A DNA stretch of 64,000 nucleotides from Clostridium sp. 1001275B_160808_H3. GTDB taxonomy: Bacteria; Bacillota; Clostridia; Clostridiales; Clostridiaceae. Both the position numbers and the translations under genes were made by a program. The notes below the pieces were generated by a model. The model did not search any database. It had not been told where the DNA came from and saw only the letters and a program-made list of their open reading frames with translations. Location: positions 7,680 to 71,679 of the forward strand of contig NZ_JADNAT010000019.1 of the NCBI RefSeq assembly GCF_015550425.1, given 5' to 3'. Below are positions 26,971-34,732 of the stretch, in pieces (the stretch's first letter is position 1; each line of letters begins with the position of its first letter).

Positions 26971-27962
26971 TATCCTCTCTCCTTTCTAACTAATGATATG
27001 AAAAACGGTATTCCTATAAGTGCTGTAAATACTCCAATTGGAGTTTCATAAGGATCTAAAAGCATTCTTGCTGCTATATCTGCGTATGTTAAAAGTACTG
27101 CACCAATCAAAAATGAGCATGGTATGTTTTTTCTATAATCCTCTCCTAGTATTTTTCTAACTATTTGAGGAACTATAAGCCCAACAAAGGCTATATTTTT
27201 ACCTACTGCAACTGCTGCTGCACACATTGGTATCATAACCATTAGTGTTGCAAATCTTATTTTTTCTGGATTTTCACCAAGTCCAATTGCAACATCATCG
27301 CCTAAGTTTAAAATATTTATCTTCGGTGATAATAAAATTGCTATAATAAGTCCTATAATTCCAACAAAAAATACTAATTTAAAATCTGCCCATCCTGCAT
27401 TTCTAAATCCTCCAGATACCCAAAACCCTATCATTTGTGATTGATTTGATAAAAGTCCAACTATTGTTGTTAATGAAATGAAGAATGTACTTAAGGCTGT
27501 TCCAGCTAAAAGTATCTTTGCAATTGAATTATTATTTGCTTTTTTTGATATAAAAGCTAAAACTATAAGTCCTGTTATAAGTGCTCCTATAAAAGCTGCA
27601 ATCATAACATTTTTTGTATTTATTGTTATTCCTAGTGCATAGAAAATTGCTATTACTAAAGTTGCTCCTTGGCTCACACCTAATATTGATGGCTCTGCTA
27701 TAGGATTTCTAGTAACCCCTTGTATCATTGCACCTGTTACCCCTAATATTCCCCCTGTAAATAATACTGATAATGCTCTTGGGATTCTTACATCTCTAAC
27801 TAACATAAGTTCTAATGTTTCACTATAATTAAAGATACTATCCCAAATGTCTGAAAAGGAAATATGGACGGATCCTAACCTTACAGCTAGAACCAGTCCT
27901 ATTACTAAGAGTAACATACTAATTATTGTAAAAATTACTGTATGTCTCTTATTTTGTTTCAT
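26970..27962 (-). CDS. FecCD-family iron-siderophore ABC permease (first)
   Basis: 330 residues, nine to ten membrane spans, with the paired signatures RIPRALSVLFTG and GKNIAFVGLIVPQIVRKILG. Its start overlaps the binding-protein gene by 14 bases, so translation is coupled. Partner of the next permease in the ferric-siderophore importer. Confidence 0.93.
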   Translation of the reverse strand: MKQNKRHTVIFTIISMLLLVIGLVLAVRLGSVHISFSDIWDSIFNYSETLELMLVRDVRIPRALSVLFTGGILGVTGAMIQGVTRNPIAEPSILGVSQGATLVIAIFYALGITINTKNVMIAAFIGALITGLIVLAFISKKANNNSIAKILLAGTALSTFFISLTTIVGLLSNQSQMIGFWVSGGFRNAGWADFKLVFFVGIIGLIIAILLSPKINILNLGDDVAIGLGENPEKIRFATLMVMIPMCAAAVAVGKNIAFVGLIVPQIVRKILGEDYRKNIPCSFLIGAVLLTYADIAARMLLDPYETPIGVFTALIGIPFFISLVRKERG

Positions 27963-28896
27963 TTAACATTTCACCTATTTCATCTACTAATAATTCTCTA
28001 CCTATTGAGCTATAACCTTGGTTAAAGTATGGTGATGAATCTAACACTACTACTTTACCCGCTTTAACTGCTGGTAGGTTGTTCCAAATAGCATTGCTTT
28101 CTAATTGAGCTAAATCTTCTTTTGTTGCTATTAAGAATATATAATCTGATTTTATTGCTGCTAAACCTTCGTATGTAACAACTGGTAAACTTATATCACT
28201 TTGTGCTGGCATGCCTTCTGGTTTCTTAAGTCCCATATCTTCATATAATACGCTACCAAATCCTGCACCATCAAATATGAAGAACTGTCCACCACTTGCT
28301 AAGAATGAAAGGTATGATGTATCTTCACCATATTCTGATTTAACCTTATCTCCTGCTTCTTTAGCTTTTGCTTCATAATCTGCAAGCCACTTATCAGCTT
28401 CTGCTTCTTTATTAAATACCTTTGCAAATGCCTTAACGTCATCTTTCCAATTTAATGCTTCTAATTGAATCATAACTGTTGGAGCAATTTCACTTAATTG
28501 ATCATACATTTTTTCTTGAACTGTTGATATAACTATTAAATCTGGGTTTAAGTTCATTATAGCTTCAACATCCATTGTATCTTGCATGCTATATCCTAAT
28601 ATTTCTGCACCCTTTAATGTTTCTTCTAAATATGAAGGGAACTTAGTATAATCATAAGCATCACTATTTGCTGTTCCTATTACCTTATATCCTAAAATTG
28701 ATAAAATATCACTGTTTCCACTTAAATCTACTATTCTTTGAGGTTCTGCTGGAATTTCTACTTCTCCTCTAACATCTGTTACAGTTACTTTTTTGTCATC
28801 TGACTTATTTTCAGTTGTAGTACCATTTCCGCATCCTACAAGCATAAATGCAGTAACACAAGAAACTACTAATGCTTTTAATAAATTCTTCTTCAT
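27949..28896 (-). CDS. Iron-siderophore substrate-binding lipoprotein (FecB/FepB-like)
   Basis: 315 residues. The signal peptide MKKNLLKALVVSCVTAFM ends in the lipobox LVGC, so the mature protein is anchored to the outer membrane face at that Cys. The periplasmic-binding fold of PF01497 follows, with VDLSGNSDILSILGYKVIG, LNPDLIVIS and the C-terminal SSIGRELLVDEI. It hands ferric siderophore to the permeases. First gene of the operon, with GGAGG before ATG and a Fur-like site just upstream. Confidence 0.92.
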   Translation of the reverse strand: MKKNLLKALVVSCVTAFMLVGCGNGTTTENKSDDKKVTVTDVRGEVEIPAEPQRIVDLSGNSDILSILGYKVIGTANSDAYDYTKFPSYLEETLKGAEILGYSMQDTMDVEAIMNLNPDLIVISTVQEKMYDQLSEIAPTVMIQLEALNWKDDVKAFAKVFNKEAEADKWLADYEAKAKEAGDKVKSEYGEDTSYLSFLASGGQFFIFDGAGFGSVLYEDMGLKKPEGMPAQSDISLPVVTYEGLAAIKSDYIFLIATKEDLAQLESNAIWNNLPAVKAGKVVVLDSSPYFNQGYSSIGRELLVDEIGEMLNETK

Positions 28897-28918
28897 AACT
28901 TACCTCCATATTTTCTAA

Positions 28919-28957
28919 GATTAATTAAATCATTATCTTATAATAACTTAATTAATC
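28919..28957 (-). promoter_or_regulatory. Palindrome with Fur-box half site upstream of the siderophore operon
   Basis: GATTAATTAA (28919) and TTAATTAATC (28948) form a perfect inverted repeat. Reading leftward, GATAATGAT inside it matches nine consecutive positions of the 19-base Fur box, with 13 of 19 overall. It lies 23 bases before the ATG of the binding-protein gene, where a repressor would act. Iron control is plausible but unproven. Confidence 0.4.
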
Positions 28958-29444
28958 TTATTATTAATTTCTTTTTTAATCTTATTATTGTTTTTTTAAT
29001 TCTTTTTAGTTAGCTTTTTAATTATTTTTTCATTAGTCTTCTTAAATTATTTTTTTATTAATATTTTTAGTTTGCTTATAATTAGACTTTTTACTTTCTT
29101 TGATTAATTAATCTTATTTATTATCTTTATTACATTGCCAATTGTATATGAGATTCATTCTCAATTCAATATCTGCAACCGATTTAATAATTTTATCATC
29201 CAATAGAATAATTTTTATATAAAAATAAGCAGTTTTTCTGCTATAATATTTATAAAGATTATTGTAATTCAGTTTACAATCTAGATTGAAATATATAATA
29301 AACAATTATTATACTTATTTAAGCAAATAAAAATAGCACAGACTGAAGGGCTGAAAAGTTTATTAATATTATTACCTAAAGAAAAAGTTTTATGAAAAAT
29401 TTATTTTTAACTGTAGAAAATATAACTAAGGGGGATGAAAACAA
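28958..29444. other. Divergent intergenic region of the siderophore operon and its regulator
   Basis: About 490 AT-rich bases. TAATCTTATTATT is repeated near 28952 and 28977. The part next to the AraC gene holds GCACAGACTGAAGGGCTGAAAAG, a GC-richer stretch that could be a regulator site. No convincing gene: a 63-codon frame at 29114-29305 has no ribosome site. Confidence 0.45.
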
Positions 29445-30455
29445 ATGATATCGAGATCTACTCATGAATTTCAAAAGATAGTACTAAATAATATGATTTT
29501 TTCTTCATACCCTATGGGTAATTACACTATATATAAAAATGAAGATAGACCTGAACTTGGATATTTTATTAAATATAGTCGTGAAGGATATTATGATTTT
29601 GGAATTGGTGATTATACTATTGCTCAAGATTTTTCTCTTTCTTTTGATCATCAAGATGAGATAATGCGATTTGGGACTGTTTATACAGGAGTAACAAAAT
29701 TTAAAATAGAAAATAACCCTGTTTCATCATTTACTCCATCTTCTTTTTTTGTTGTAGAGAAGAATTTAAAAGGAACTCAGGTTTGGAAAAAAGGTCAACA
29801 TTTTCATGGAGCAGAAATAACTATTTACAAAAAATATTTTGATGAAGTTCTTAAACCTAATTTTACTAATATTATTGATTTTAATAATTTTGACTTTAAT
29901 TATACATATAGATATCTTCCTCTTGAAATTGCAACCATCGTTCAGCAGTTAAGAAACTTAGCTCAAGCTGATGAATTAACTCCAATATATTTAGAAAGCA
30001 AGATATTAGAAGCTGTTGCATTAATATCAAAAGAAGTTAACTCTTCACCTGAAAATACTTTTACAAATCAATTGCATTATGGGGATATAATGATTGGTAA
30101 AAACAGAAAAGTTGCTTTAACAGCTTCTGATGCTAATGCAATACAAAAAGCTTATGAGATTTTGACAATGGAAGCTTGTAATCCTCCTACTATAAAAAGC
30201 TTAAGTAAGATGGTATTTTTAAATGAACAAAAATTAAAAGCAGGATTTTCAGCAAAATATCATATGTCTATTAGCCAATACACTAATTCAATTAGAATGA
30301 CTATTGCCGAAAATTTATTATCTACAACAGACCTTAGTATTGAAGAGATTTCTAAAATGATAGGTTATAACTATTGCGGAAACTTTGTAAAGATGTTTAA
30401 GAAAGTTCATGGGAAAACTCCACTTGCTTTTAGAAAAATGAAAGAAGTTCATTAG
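29445..30455 (+). CDS. AraC-family regulator, PchR-like
   Basis: 336 residues. The C-terminal about 100 residues carry two helix-turn-helix units (SLSKMVFLNEQKLKAGF and SIEEISKMIGYNYCGNFVKMFKKVHG), ending in the AraC signature. The N-terminal sensor half is not a cupin I can name but resembles PchR/YbtA-type regulators that sense siderophore. It is divergent from the siderophore operon, so it most likely activates it when the ligand is present. AGGGGG lies 9 bases before ATG. A terminator follows. Confidence 0.82.
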   Translation: MISRSTHEFQKIVLNNMIFSSYPMGNYTIYKNEDRPELGYFIKYSREGYYDFGIGDYTIAQDFSLSFDHQDEIMRFGTVYTGVTKFKIENNPVSSFTPSSFFVVEKNLKGTQVWKKGQHFHGAEITIYKKYFDEVLKPNFTNIIDFNNFDFNYTYRYLPLEIATIVQQLRNLAQADELTPIYLESKILEAVALISKEVNSSPENTFTNQLHYGDIMIGKNRKVALTASDANAIQKAYEILTMEACNPPTIKSLSKMVFLNEQKLKAGFSAKYHMSISQYTNSIRMTIAENLLSTTDLSIEEISKMIGYNYCGNFVKMFKKVHGKTPLAFRKMKEVH

Positions 30456-30702
30456 AGTAAAAAGTTAAAGGTGAAAGAGGGAAAAAGTTATTGAAATAGC
30501 TCAGGAAAGCTGAGTTAAAATTTAAAAATAGCAATAAAATATAATTTATTGCTATTTTAGCATCACCTTTATTTGGAATTGCAATACAACCACAGCGAGG
30601 ACATGGTGAATCACCTATTATTTCAGTAAAATTACTACTTTCATTCTCTAAAATTTTTTCTAAATTTACTTCTGGTAGAAATTCATATTTTAAATCACTC
30701 AT
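30430..30702 (-). CDS. Small CPRCGC protein, possibly 3'-truncated
   Basis: A 90-codon frame with a strong site (AGGAGAGG, 6 bases before ATG). Residues 1-50 look genuine (MSDLKYEFLPEVNLEKIL, then DSPCPRCGCIAIPNKGD with three cysteines that could bind metal). After residue 50 the frame runs through the stem of the AraC terminator and becomes Phe/Leu-rich, and its end overlaps the AraC gene. The native C-terminus was probably lost or replaced. Family not recognised. It follows the HepT gene by 44 bases and may be transcribed with it. Confidence 0.45.
   Translation of the reverse strand: MSDLKYEFLPEVNLEKILENESSNFTEIIGDSPCPRCGCIAIPNKGDAKIAINYILLLFLNFNSAFLSYFNNFFPLSPLTFYSNELLSFF
30525..30558 (+). 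terminator. Terminator of the AraC-type regulator gene
   Basis: Perfect 14-base arms AAAATAGCAATAAA and TTTATTGCTATTTT with a 6-base loop. It lies inside the 3' part of the opposite small frame. Confidence 0.7.
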
Positions 30703-30746
30703 TTTTAACCTCTCCTAAATTAGTCAAAAAATCGTTATAATTATTA

Positions 30747-31205
30747 TCATTTTATATTTTTAGCATCAAGTCTAATTTTTTCTTCAGTTAATTGTAGAAA
30801 TATCTCTAATAACTCCATCTTTGAGATTGCATAATTTAATATATCATTTTCTACTCTTTCTCTCTTATAATAATCATGTGTATATCTATTTCTCAATATT
30901 ACAGCAGAAACTAAAAATTTTGTTAAGTTTTCATCTATAAACCCATATAAATTAGATCTTTTAATTAATTCTAAACCTGAATATCCATCAACATAATTGC
31001 CTGTTATAACTAAATATGCTTCTGACATATCTATTATATACTCAGTAAAATCTTGAAAATATCCAATTATTGATCTTCTTAAGTAAATTGAATTTGATGA
31101 CTTATATTCTTTTATAGCTCCTTGCATTAATTTAAGTGTATCTTTTGCACTATTAAACTTTAAATTAATACTATCCTTTTTATATTTATAATATGCTGCT
31201 ACCAT
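30747..31205 (-). CDS. HepT-like HEPN toxin (type VII toxin-antitoxin)
   Basis: 152 residues, all-helical. The RNase motif R-x4-H-x-Y of HEPN toxins is seen as RNRYTHDYY near residue 103, including the tyrosine that MntA-type antitoxins modify with AMP. It overlaps the nucleotidyltransferase gene by 20 bases, and its ribosome site (GGAGGA) lies inside that gene, so the two are made together. Family members cut tRNA or mRNA when not modified. Confidence 0.78.
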   Translation of the reverse strand: MVAAYYKYKKDSINLKFNSAKDTLKLMQGAIKEYKSSNSIYLRRSIIGYFQDFTEYIIDMSEAYLVITGNYVDGYSGLELIKRSNLYGFIDENLTKFLVSAVILRNRYTHDYYKRERVENDILNYAISKMELLEIFLQLTEEKIRLDAKNIK

Positions 31206-31608
31206 TTATATCCTCCAATATTTTATTATCTTCTCTAGTTTTTCTTATAATCCACTCATTTTCTCTTAAGTATTTATTTACATATAATCTAAAATCAATT
31301 TCTTTAATTTCATCTATAATCAGTTTATCTTTACTATCTAAGTATTGTCTTGCTAACCTACTATCATAATCACTTATACTTAAAAATGTTAAATGTATAT
31401 CTTCATAACTAAAGTAATCCTTTAACACTGGTAAAAGCATTTCTTCTAGATCAATTTCATCCATAATATCTTCTCGTGTTGCCATTAGTACAAATATATC
31501 TATATCACTATCGCCACTTCTCCAATACTTTGTACCATAACTCCCAAATACAGATAGTGAAATTAAGTTATCTATTTTATTAATCTTTAAATTCTTTAAC
31601 AATTTCAT
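31186..31608 (-). CDS. MntA-like minimal nucleotidyltransferase antitoxin
   Basis: 140 residues. The nucleotidyltransferase motif is SVFGSYGTKYWRSGDSDIDIF near residues 20-40: GS, then DxD as DID. The spacing is eleven residues rather than the usual ten. In known pairs this enzyme AMPylates HepT and so neutralises it. It is upstream of the toxin gene, in the same transcript. The preserved DID suggests it is active. Confidence 0.78.
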   Translation of the reverse strand: MKLLKNLKINKIDNLISLSVFGSYGTKYWRSGDSDIDIFVLMATREDIMDEIDLEEMLLPVLKDYFSYEDIHLTFLSISDYDSRLARQYLDSKDKLIIDEIKEIDFRLYVNKYLRENEWIIRKTREDNKILEDINGSSIL

Positions 31609-31774
31609 AGTCTCACCCTTAACCTTAAAATCATCACATATATTATATTTTATTATATATTATTCCAATTATTAAGTTAAGTATATCACTATATTTAAGT
31701 TTTTAATCATCTATAATTTTTATCTTATTCTATTTTTAAACATCGTTGTTTCCTATATTTTCATTACATAATAC

Positions 31775-32116
31775 TCTGTTTTAAAAACGTGTTGGTAATT
31801 ATATTTTCATACTATATGTTTCTGTTTTAAAAGATTGTTGGCAATTAGTATTTTCATAGTATATATTTCTGTTTTAAAAGATTGTTGGTGATTATATTTT
31901 CATACTATATCTTTCTGTTTTAAAAGATTGTTGGTAAAATTATTTAGTTATATTTTTCTAAATAGTTCTTCCTGCTATAAATACATTTAAATATAATTAA
32001 TTATACTTAAAGCCATATGAGACATGTCTCTGAAATTTAACAGTAACCAATTGGATATAATTAATTATACTTAAAGTTATGCTAATACCATTAACAACAA
32101 TTTCTTAAAACAGACC
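31775..32116. repeat. Cluster B: four tandem 46-bp TCTGTTTTAAAA units with an inverted end
   Basis: Forward units start at 31775, 31821, 31868 and 31914 (46, 47 and 46 bases apart). Each has TCTGTTTTAAAA then (ACG or GAT)TGTTGG and a similar TATTTTCATACTATAT tail. An inverted copy (ACAATTTCTTAAAACAGACC) ends at 32116. Between them ATATAATTAATTATACTTAA is duplicated at 31991 and 32055, flanking the perfect palindrome GAGACATGTCTC (32019-32030). No gene is present. Confidence 0.7.
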
Positions 32117-32194
32117 TCGAGTATTCTGAAAAACAAAATAGTGAAAAGTTAAAGCCTCTCTACTGAATCTTATCTAAATCAGATATACATTAAC

Positions 32195-32228
32195 TTTTCA
32201 CTATTTCACTATTTCACTATTTCACTAT
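32195..32228. repeat. 9-bp tandem repeat (TTTCACTAT), about four copies
   Basis: A short perfect tandem repeat just downstream of the histidine phosphatase gene. Related CTATTTCACT text also occurs near 22440 and 22730. Confidence 0.8.
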
Positions 32229-32312
32229 TAATATAAATTATAAATATAATTTAAGAAGATAAATAGACTGTGTAATAAGCATATCTAGTTATCTTAATAA
32301 TTATTTCACGAT

Positions 32313-32954
32313 TTATTTAAATTCGTTAAATTCTTTCTTTGCATATTCATGATGTTTCATGCAAGCAACTAATGGCATTTCATAACCATCTTCTGTAAAG
32401 TTTATTTCTGTAAGGCTTGTCTGCTTTATAAACGGTGGATCCCATAAAGTGTCTATATCTCTTTTTTCTAGCTCACATAAATATGACTTTAAAGTGATAG
32501 TATGAGTTACGATTAAAATATTTTTTCCTTTTTCTTTTTCTAATATTTCATTAATTGCTTTGAAAGCTCTTTCTTTAACTTCATAAAAGTTTTCTCCATC
32601 TCCTGTTGGAATATATTTTGATGGAACATTCCAAAAGTTATAGTAGTTTTCTTCACTTAGGCTTTTCATTTCTTCTTGATTTAGGCCTTCCCATCCACCT
32701 ATTCTAATTTCTTTTAAACCATCATTAGCTTTAAGAGGTATGTTTCTATCTCCTTTTACTATTTTAGCCGTATTATAAGCCCTTCCTATTGGACTTGCAT
32801 AAATAACATCTATATGTGTATCCTTCATTCTATCTCTAAGCCATTCAGCTTGCTTAATTCCAAGCTCTGTTAAAGGAGAATCTCCCCACCCTTGCATTAT
32901 TCCTTTTTCATTCCATTCTGTTTCTCCATGTCTTGTTAAATATAGTTTAGTCAT
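32313..32954 (-). CDS. Histidine phosphatase family protein (phosphoglycerate mutase-like)
   Basis: About 213 residues from MTKLYLTRHGETEW (ATG 32954, GAGGTG upstream; a longer frame to 32981 lacks a site). The phosphohistidine motif RHGE is at the N-terminus, with the second catalytic histidine in VTHTITL near residue 155. Small clostridial members act on varied phosphoesters (GpmB/CobC-like), so the substrate is open. Single gene. Confidence 0.88.
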   Translation of the reverse strand: MTKLYLTRHGETEWNEKGIMQGWGDSPLTELGIKQAEWLRDRMKDTHIDVIYASPIGRAYNTAKIVKGDRNIPLKANDGLKEIRIGGWEGLNQEEMKSLSEENYYNFWNVPSKYIPTGDGENFYEVKERAFKAINEILEKEKGKNILIVTHTITLKSYLCELEKRDIDTLWDPPFIKQTSLTEINFTEDGYEMPLVACMKHHEYAKKEFNEFK

Positions 32955-33748
32955 AAAAACACCTCTCATTAATATTTGCAATATGGTAGATTATATTAGG
33001 ATAACAAACTAACACAATCTACTAATAATTTCTCATATTTTTATATTTCTCATATTTTTATATTAGCATAAGTATTTTTCCTCAACAATTGTACTATTTC
33101 TAAATCAAATGTTTATTGCATACCTGTTTAATGTTTATTGTATAAATATTTATTTTATAAATGTTTATTTAACTTTTTCAATAATAAAAAAGAGCTTATA
33201 CTGATTATAAATCCAGCATTATTTTTTCATTCTTTATCCTGCACAAATGATCTAAATTTCTAACTCTTCTAGTGTATAGAAAAAGAACTGATATACATAG
33301 CTAATAAATTTATGTATTTCTTCTATCTATTAAAAATAGAAGATTATTTTCACCTACATATCTATTCCCAGCACCTAAAGAAGGTTGAATACATAAATTT
33401 CATTTTAATAGTCTGATGATTTTAAGAAATAAAAAAAGCCTACCTATTAAGTAGCCTCTGAAAGTCTTATTTTATTTTTTATTAATTTAAAGTCTTATTT
33501 CATTTTATTTTTTATTAATTTAAAAAAATCTGAAAATTATCAACAAATAATATTTTTTTATCCACAATTTTCAGTTAATAAATTTTATTTTTATGTTGAT
33601 ACTTTCTAAATATTTCAATTAATATAGCTTAATAATAAATTTTGTAGTATCTAATAGAACTATTAGTAGTATCATTTTGTCTTATGTATATTATTCTTGC
33701 TTATATTAATTAAATTTGCTTTTAAATAAAACATCATTAAAAAATGGA
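32955..33748. other. Long gap with a direct duplication and weak traces of decayed coding sequence
   Basis: About 790 bases. AAAGTCTTATTT(TC)ATTTTATTTTTTATTAATTT is duplicated at 33461-33488 and 33489-33521. An inverted pair AATTTATGTATT / AATACATAAATT encloses 33307-33400. On the minus strand between about 33205 and 33405 one frame reads SLGAGNRYVGENNLLFL and later RRVRNLDHLCRIKNEK, interrupted by stops, which may be a pseudogene trace. No intact gene. Confidence 0.4.
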
Positions 33749-33788
33749 ATGCCTACGAAAATGACTTTTAAATCAATTTTCGTAGACA
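33749..33788 (-). terminator. Terminator of the P-loop protein gene
   Basis: Arms TGTCTACGAAAATTGA and TCATTTTCGTAGGCA pair with one wobble on the minus-strand transcript, followed by a T-rich stretch. It can act in both directions. Confidence 0.75.
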
Positions 33789-33796
33789 CTTTTATT

Positions 33797-34378
33797 TTAC
33801 TTAGCCATATCTAGATTTATCTCTTGAGACACTCCTACGATATCTAATATTTTTTCTGCTCTTTCTTTTGTTGATCCTGTTATTTCTGTATATCTAACAT
33901 TTTCTGCTTCTAAGAAACTTAATATAGCCTTGTCCACAGCTTGTGCTACTTCTTCGTCCTGCCATCTTACTCCGTCTTTTGAATAACCAAATTCTCTTGG
34001 TACAAAGAATATGTGATCATACTTTGGTAAATCTCTTAAAGCTAACACATAAAGATCTTTTAATATTTCAATTTCTTTTGTTGTTCTTTTTTTATCACCT
34101 AGCATAAATCTAGCATATATGTATGGTACAAAGGTAGCATAATCTGTTAATGCATAATCAAAATCATTTAAACTTTCTTCTAAATGAAGTTGTCCTAAAT
34201 AAATTCCATATTGCTCAGCTATGTTTTCTATCATACCTTTATCTCTTAGGTAATCTGTACTATACTCTGTTGCTACTCCTACATTTAAATCTCTAATCTT
34301 CATATCTACATAAAGTTGTTGTATTAATGTAGTTTTTCCACATCTTGGCCCACCTAAAATGGCAATTCTCTTTGGCAT
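33797..34378 (-). CDS. P-loop NTPase, AAA_28/NadR-kinase-like
   Basis: 193 residues. Walker A ILGGPRCGKTTL opens the protein; IRDLNVGVATEYSTDYLRD and a later FFVPREFGYSKDGVRW suggest a small nucleoside or nucleotide kinase-like fold such as the AAA_28 group. The substrate is unknown. GGAGGG precedes ATG by 8 bases. Single gene with its own terminator; no informative neighbours. Confidence 0.65.
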   Translation of the reverse strand: MPKRIAILGGPRCGKTTLIQQLYVDMKIRDLNVGVATEYSTDYLRDKGMIENIAEQYGIYLGQLHLEESLNDFDYALTDYATFVPYIYARFMLGDKKRTTKEIEILKDLYVLALRDLPKYDHIFFVPREFGYSKDGVRWQDEEVAQAVDKAILSFLEAENVRYTEITGSTKERAEKILDIVGVSQEINLDMAK

Positions 34379-34482
34379 TGCAAACCCTCCAAAAAACTTC
34401 TATATAAAAAGTAAATATTTTTCAAAATAGATTTTAATTATATCAACAATCGACATAAATTTCAATGTATATTGGAGGGAAT

Positions 34483-34522
34483 ATTCATGTTTTGTAATTA
34501 GTAATAATTATGAAACATGAAT
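34483..34522. repeat. Inverted repeat (ATTCATGTTT / AAACATGAAT)
   Basis: Perfect 10-base arms with a 20-base partly pairing centre, located between the P-loop gene start and the osmolyte operon end. It has no T run; possibly a regulator site for the P-loop gene. Confidence 0.5.
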
Positions 34523-34544
34523 TTTATTCACTTTTTATAAAAAG

Positions 34545-34584
34545 ACAGTAAATATATTTATTCTTTCACAAATATATCTACTGT
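34545..34584 (-). terminator. Terminator of the osmolyte transporter operon
   Basis: On the minus-strand transcript ACAGTAGATATATTT pairs with AATATATTTACTGT, followed by CTTTTTAT. It lies about 145 bases after the stop of the permease-binding fusion. Confidence 0.7.
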
Positions 34585-34639
34585 ATTCACTAAATTAACT
34601 TATAACATGTTACAATTCAGCTATATGAATTATATCATA

Positions 34640-34732
34640 ATTTATGCATTGTTCATTCTCAATTATCTAATTCTACCTGCTTGTCTGAGTTATCTCCTCA
34701 ATTATGCATTATCCATTGTCCATTATCAATTA
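34640..34732. repeat. Copy of the dispersed TCCATTGTCCATTATCAATT repeat
   Basis: Contains TTCATTCTCAATTATC and ATTATCCATTGTCCATTATC blocks shared with the 5.28-5.33 kb and 59.75-59.84 kb copies. Reaches the stop region of the osmolyte fusion gene. Confidence 0.55.

Noticed and set aside
29114..29305. 63-codon leftward frame between the siderophore operon and its regulator
   Set aside because: No ribosome site, composition like random AT-rich DNA, and it occupies a divergent promoter region.
31775..31937. CRISPR-like array of four repeats
   Set aside because: The stretches between repeats are nearly the same as each other, so there are no unique spacers; no cas genes are nearby. It is a tandem repeat.
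33205..33405. Possible decayed gene on the minus strand
   Set aside because: One frame gives protein-like fragments (SLGAGNRYVGENNLL, RRVRNLDHLC) broken by stops, but I cannot name a parent family, so it is only mentioned in the gap entry.
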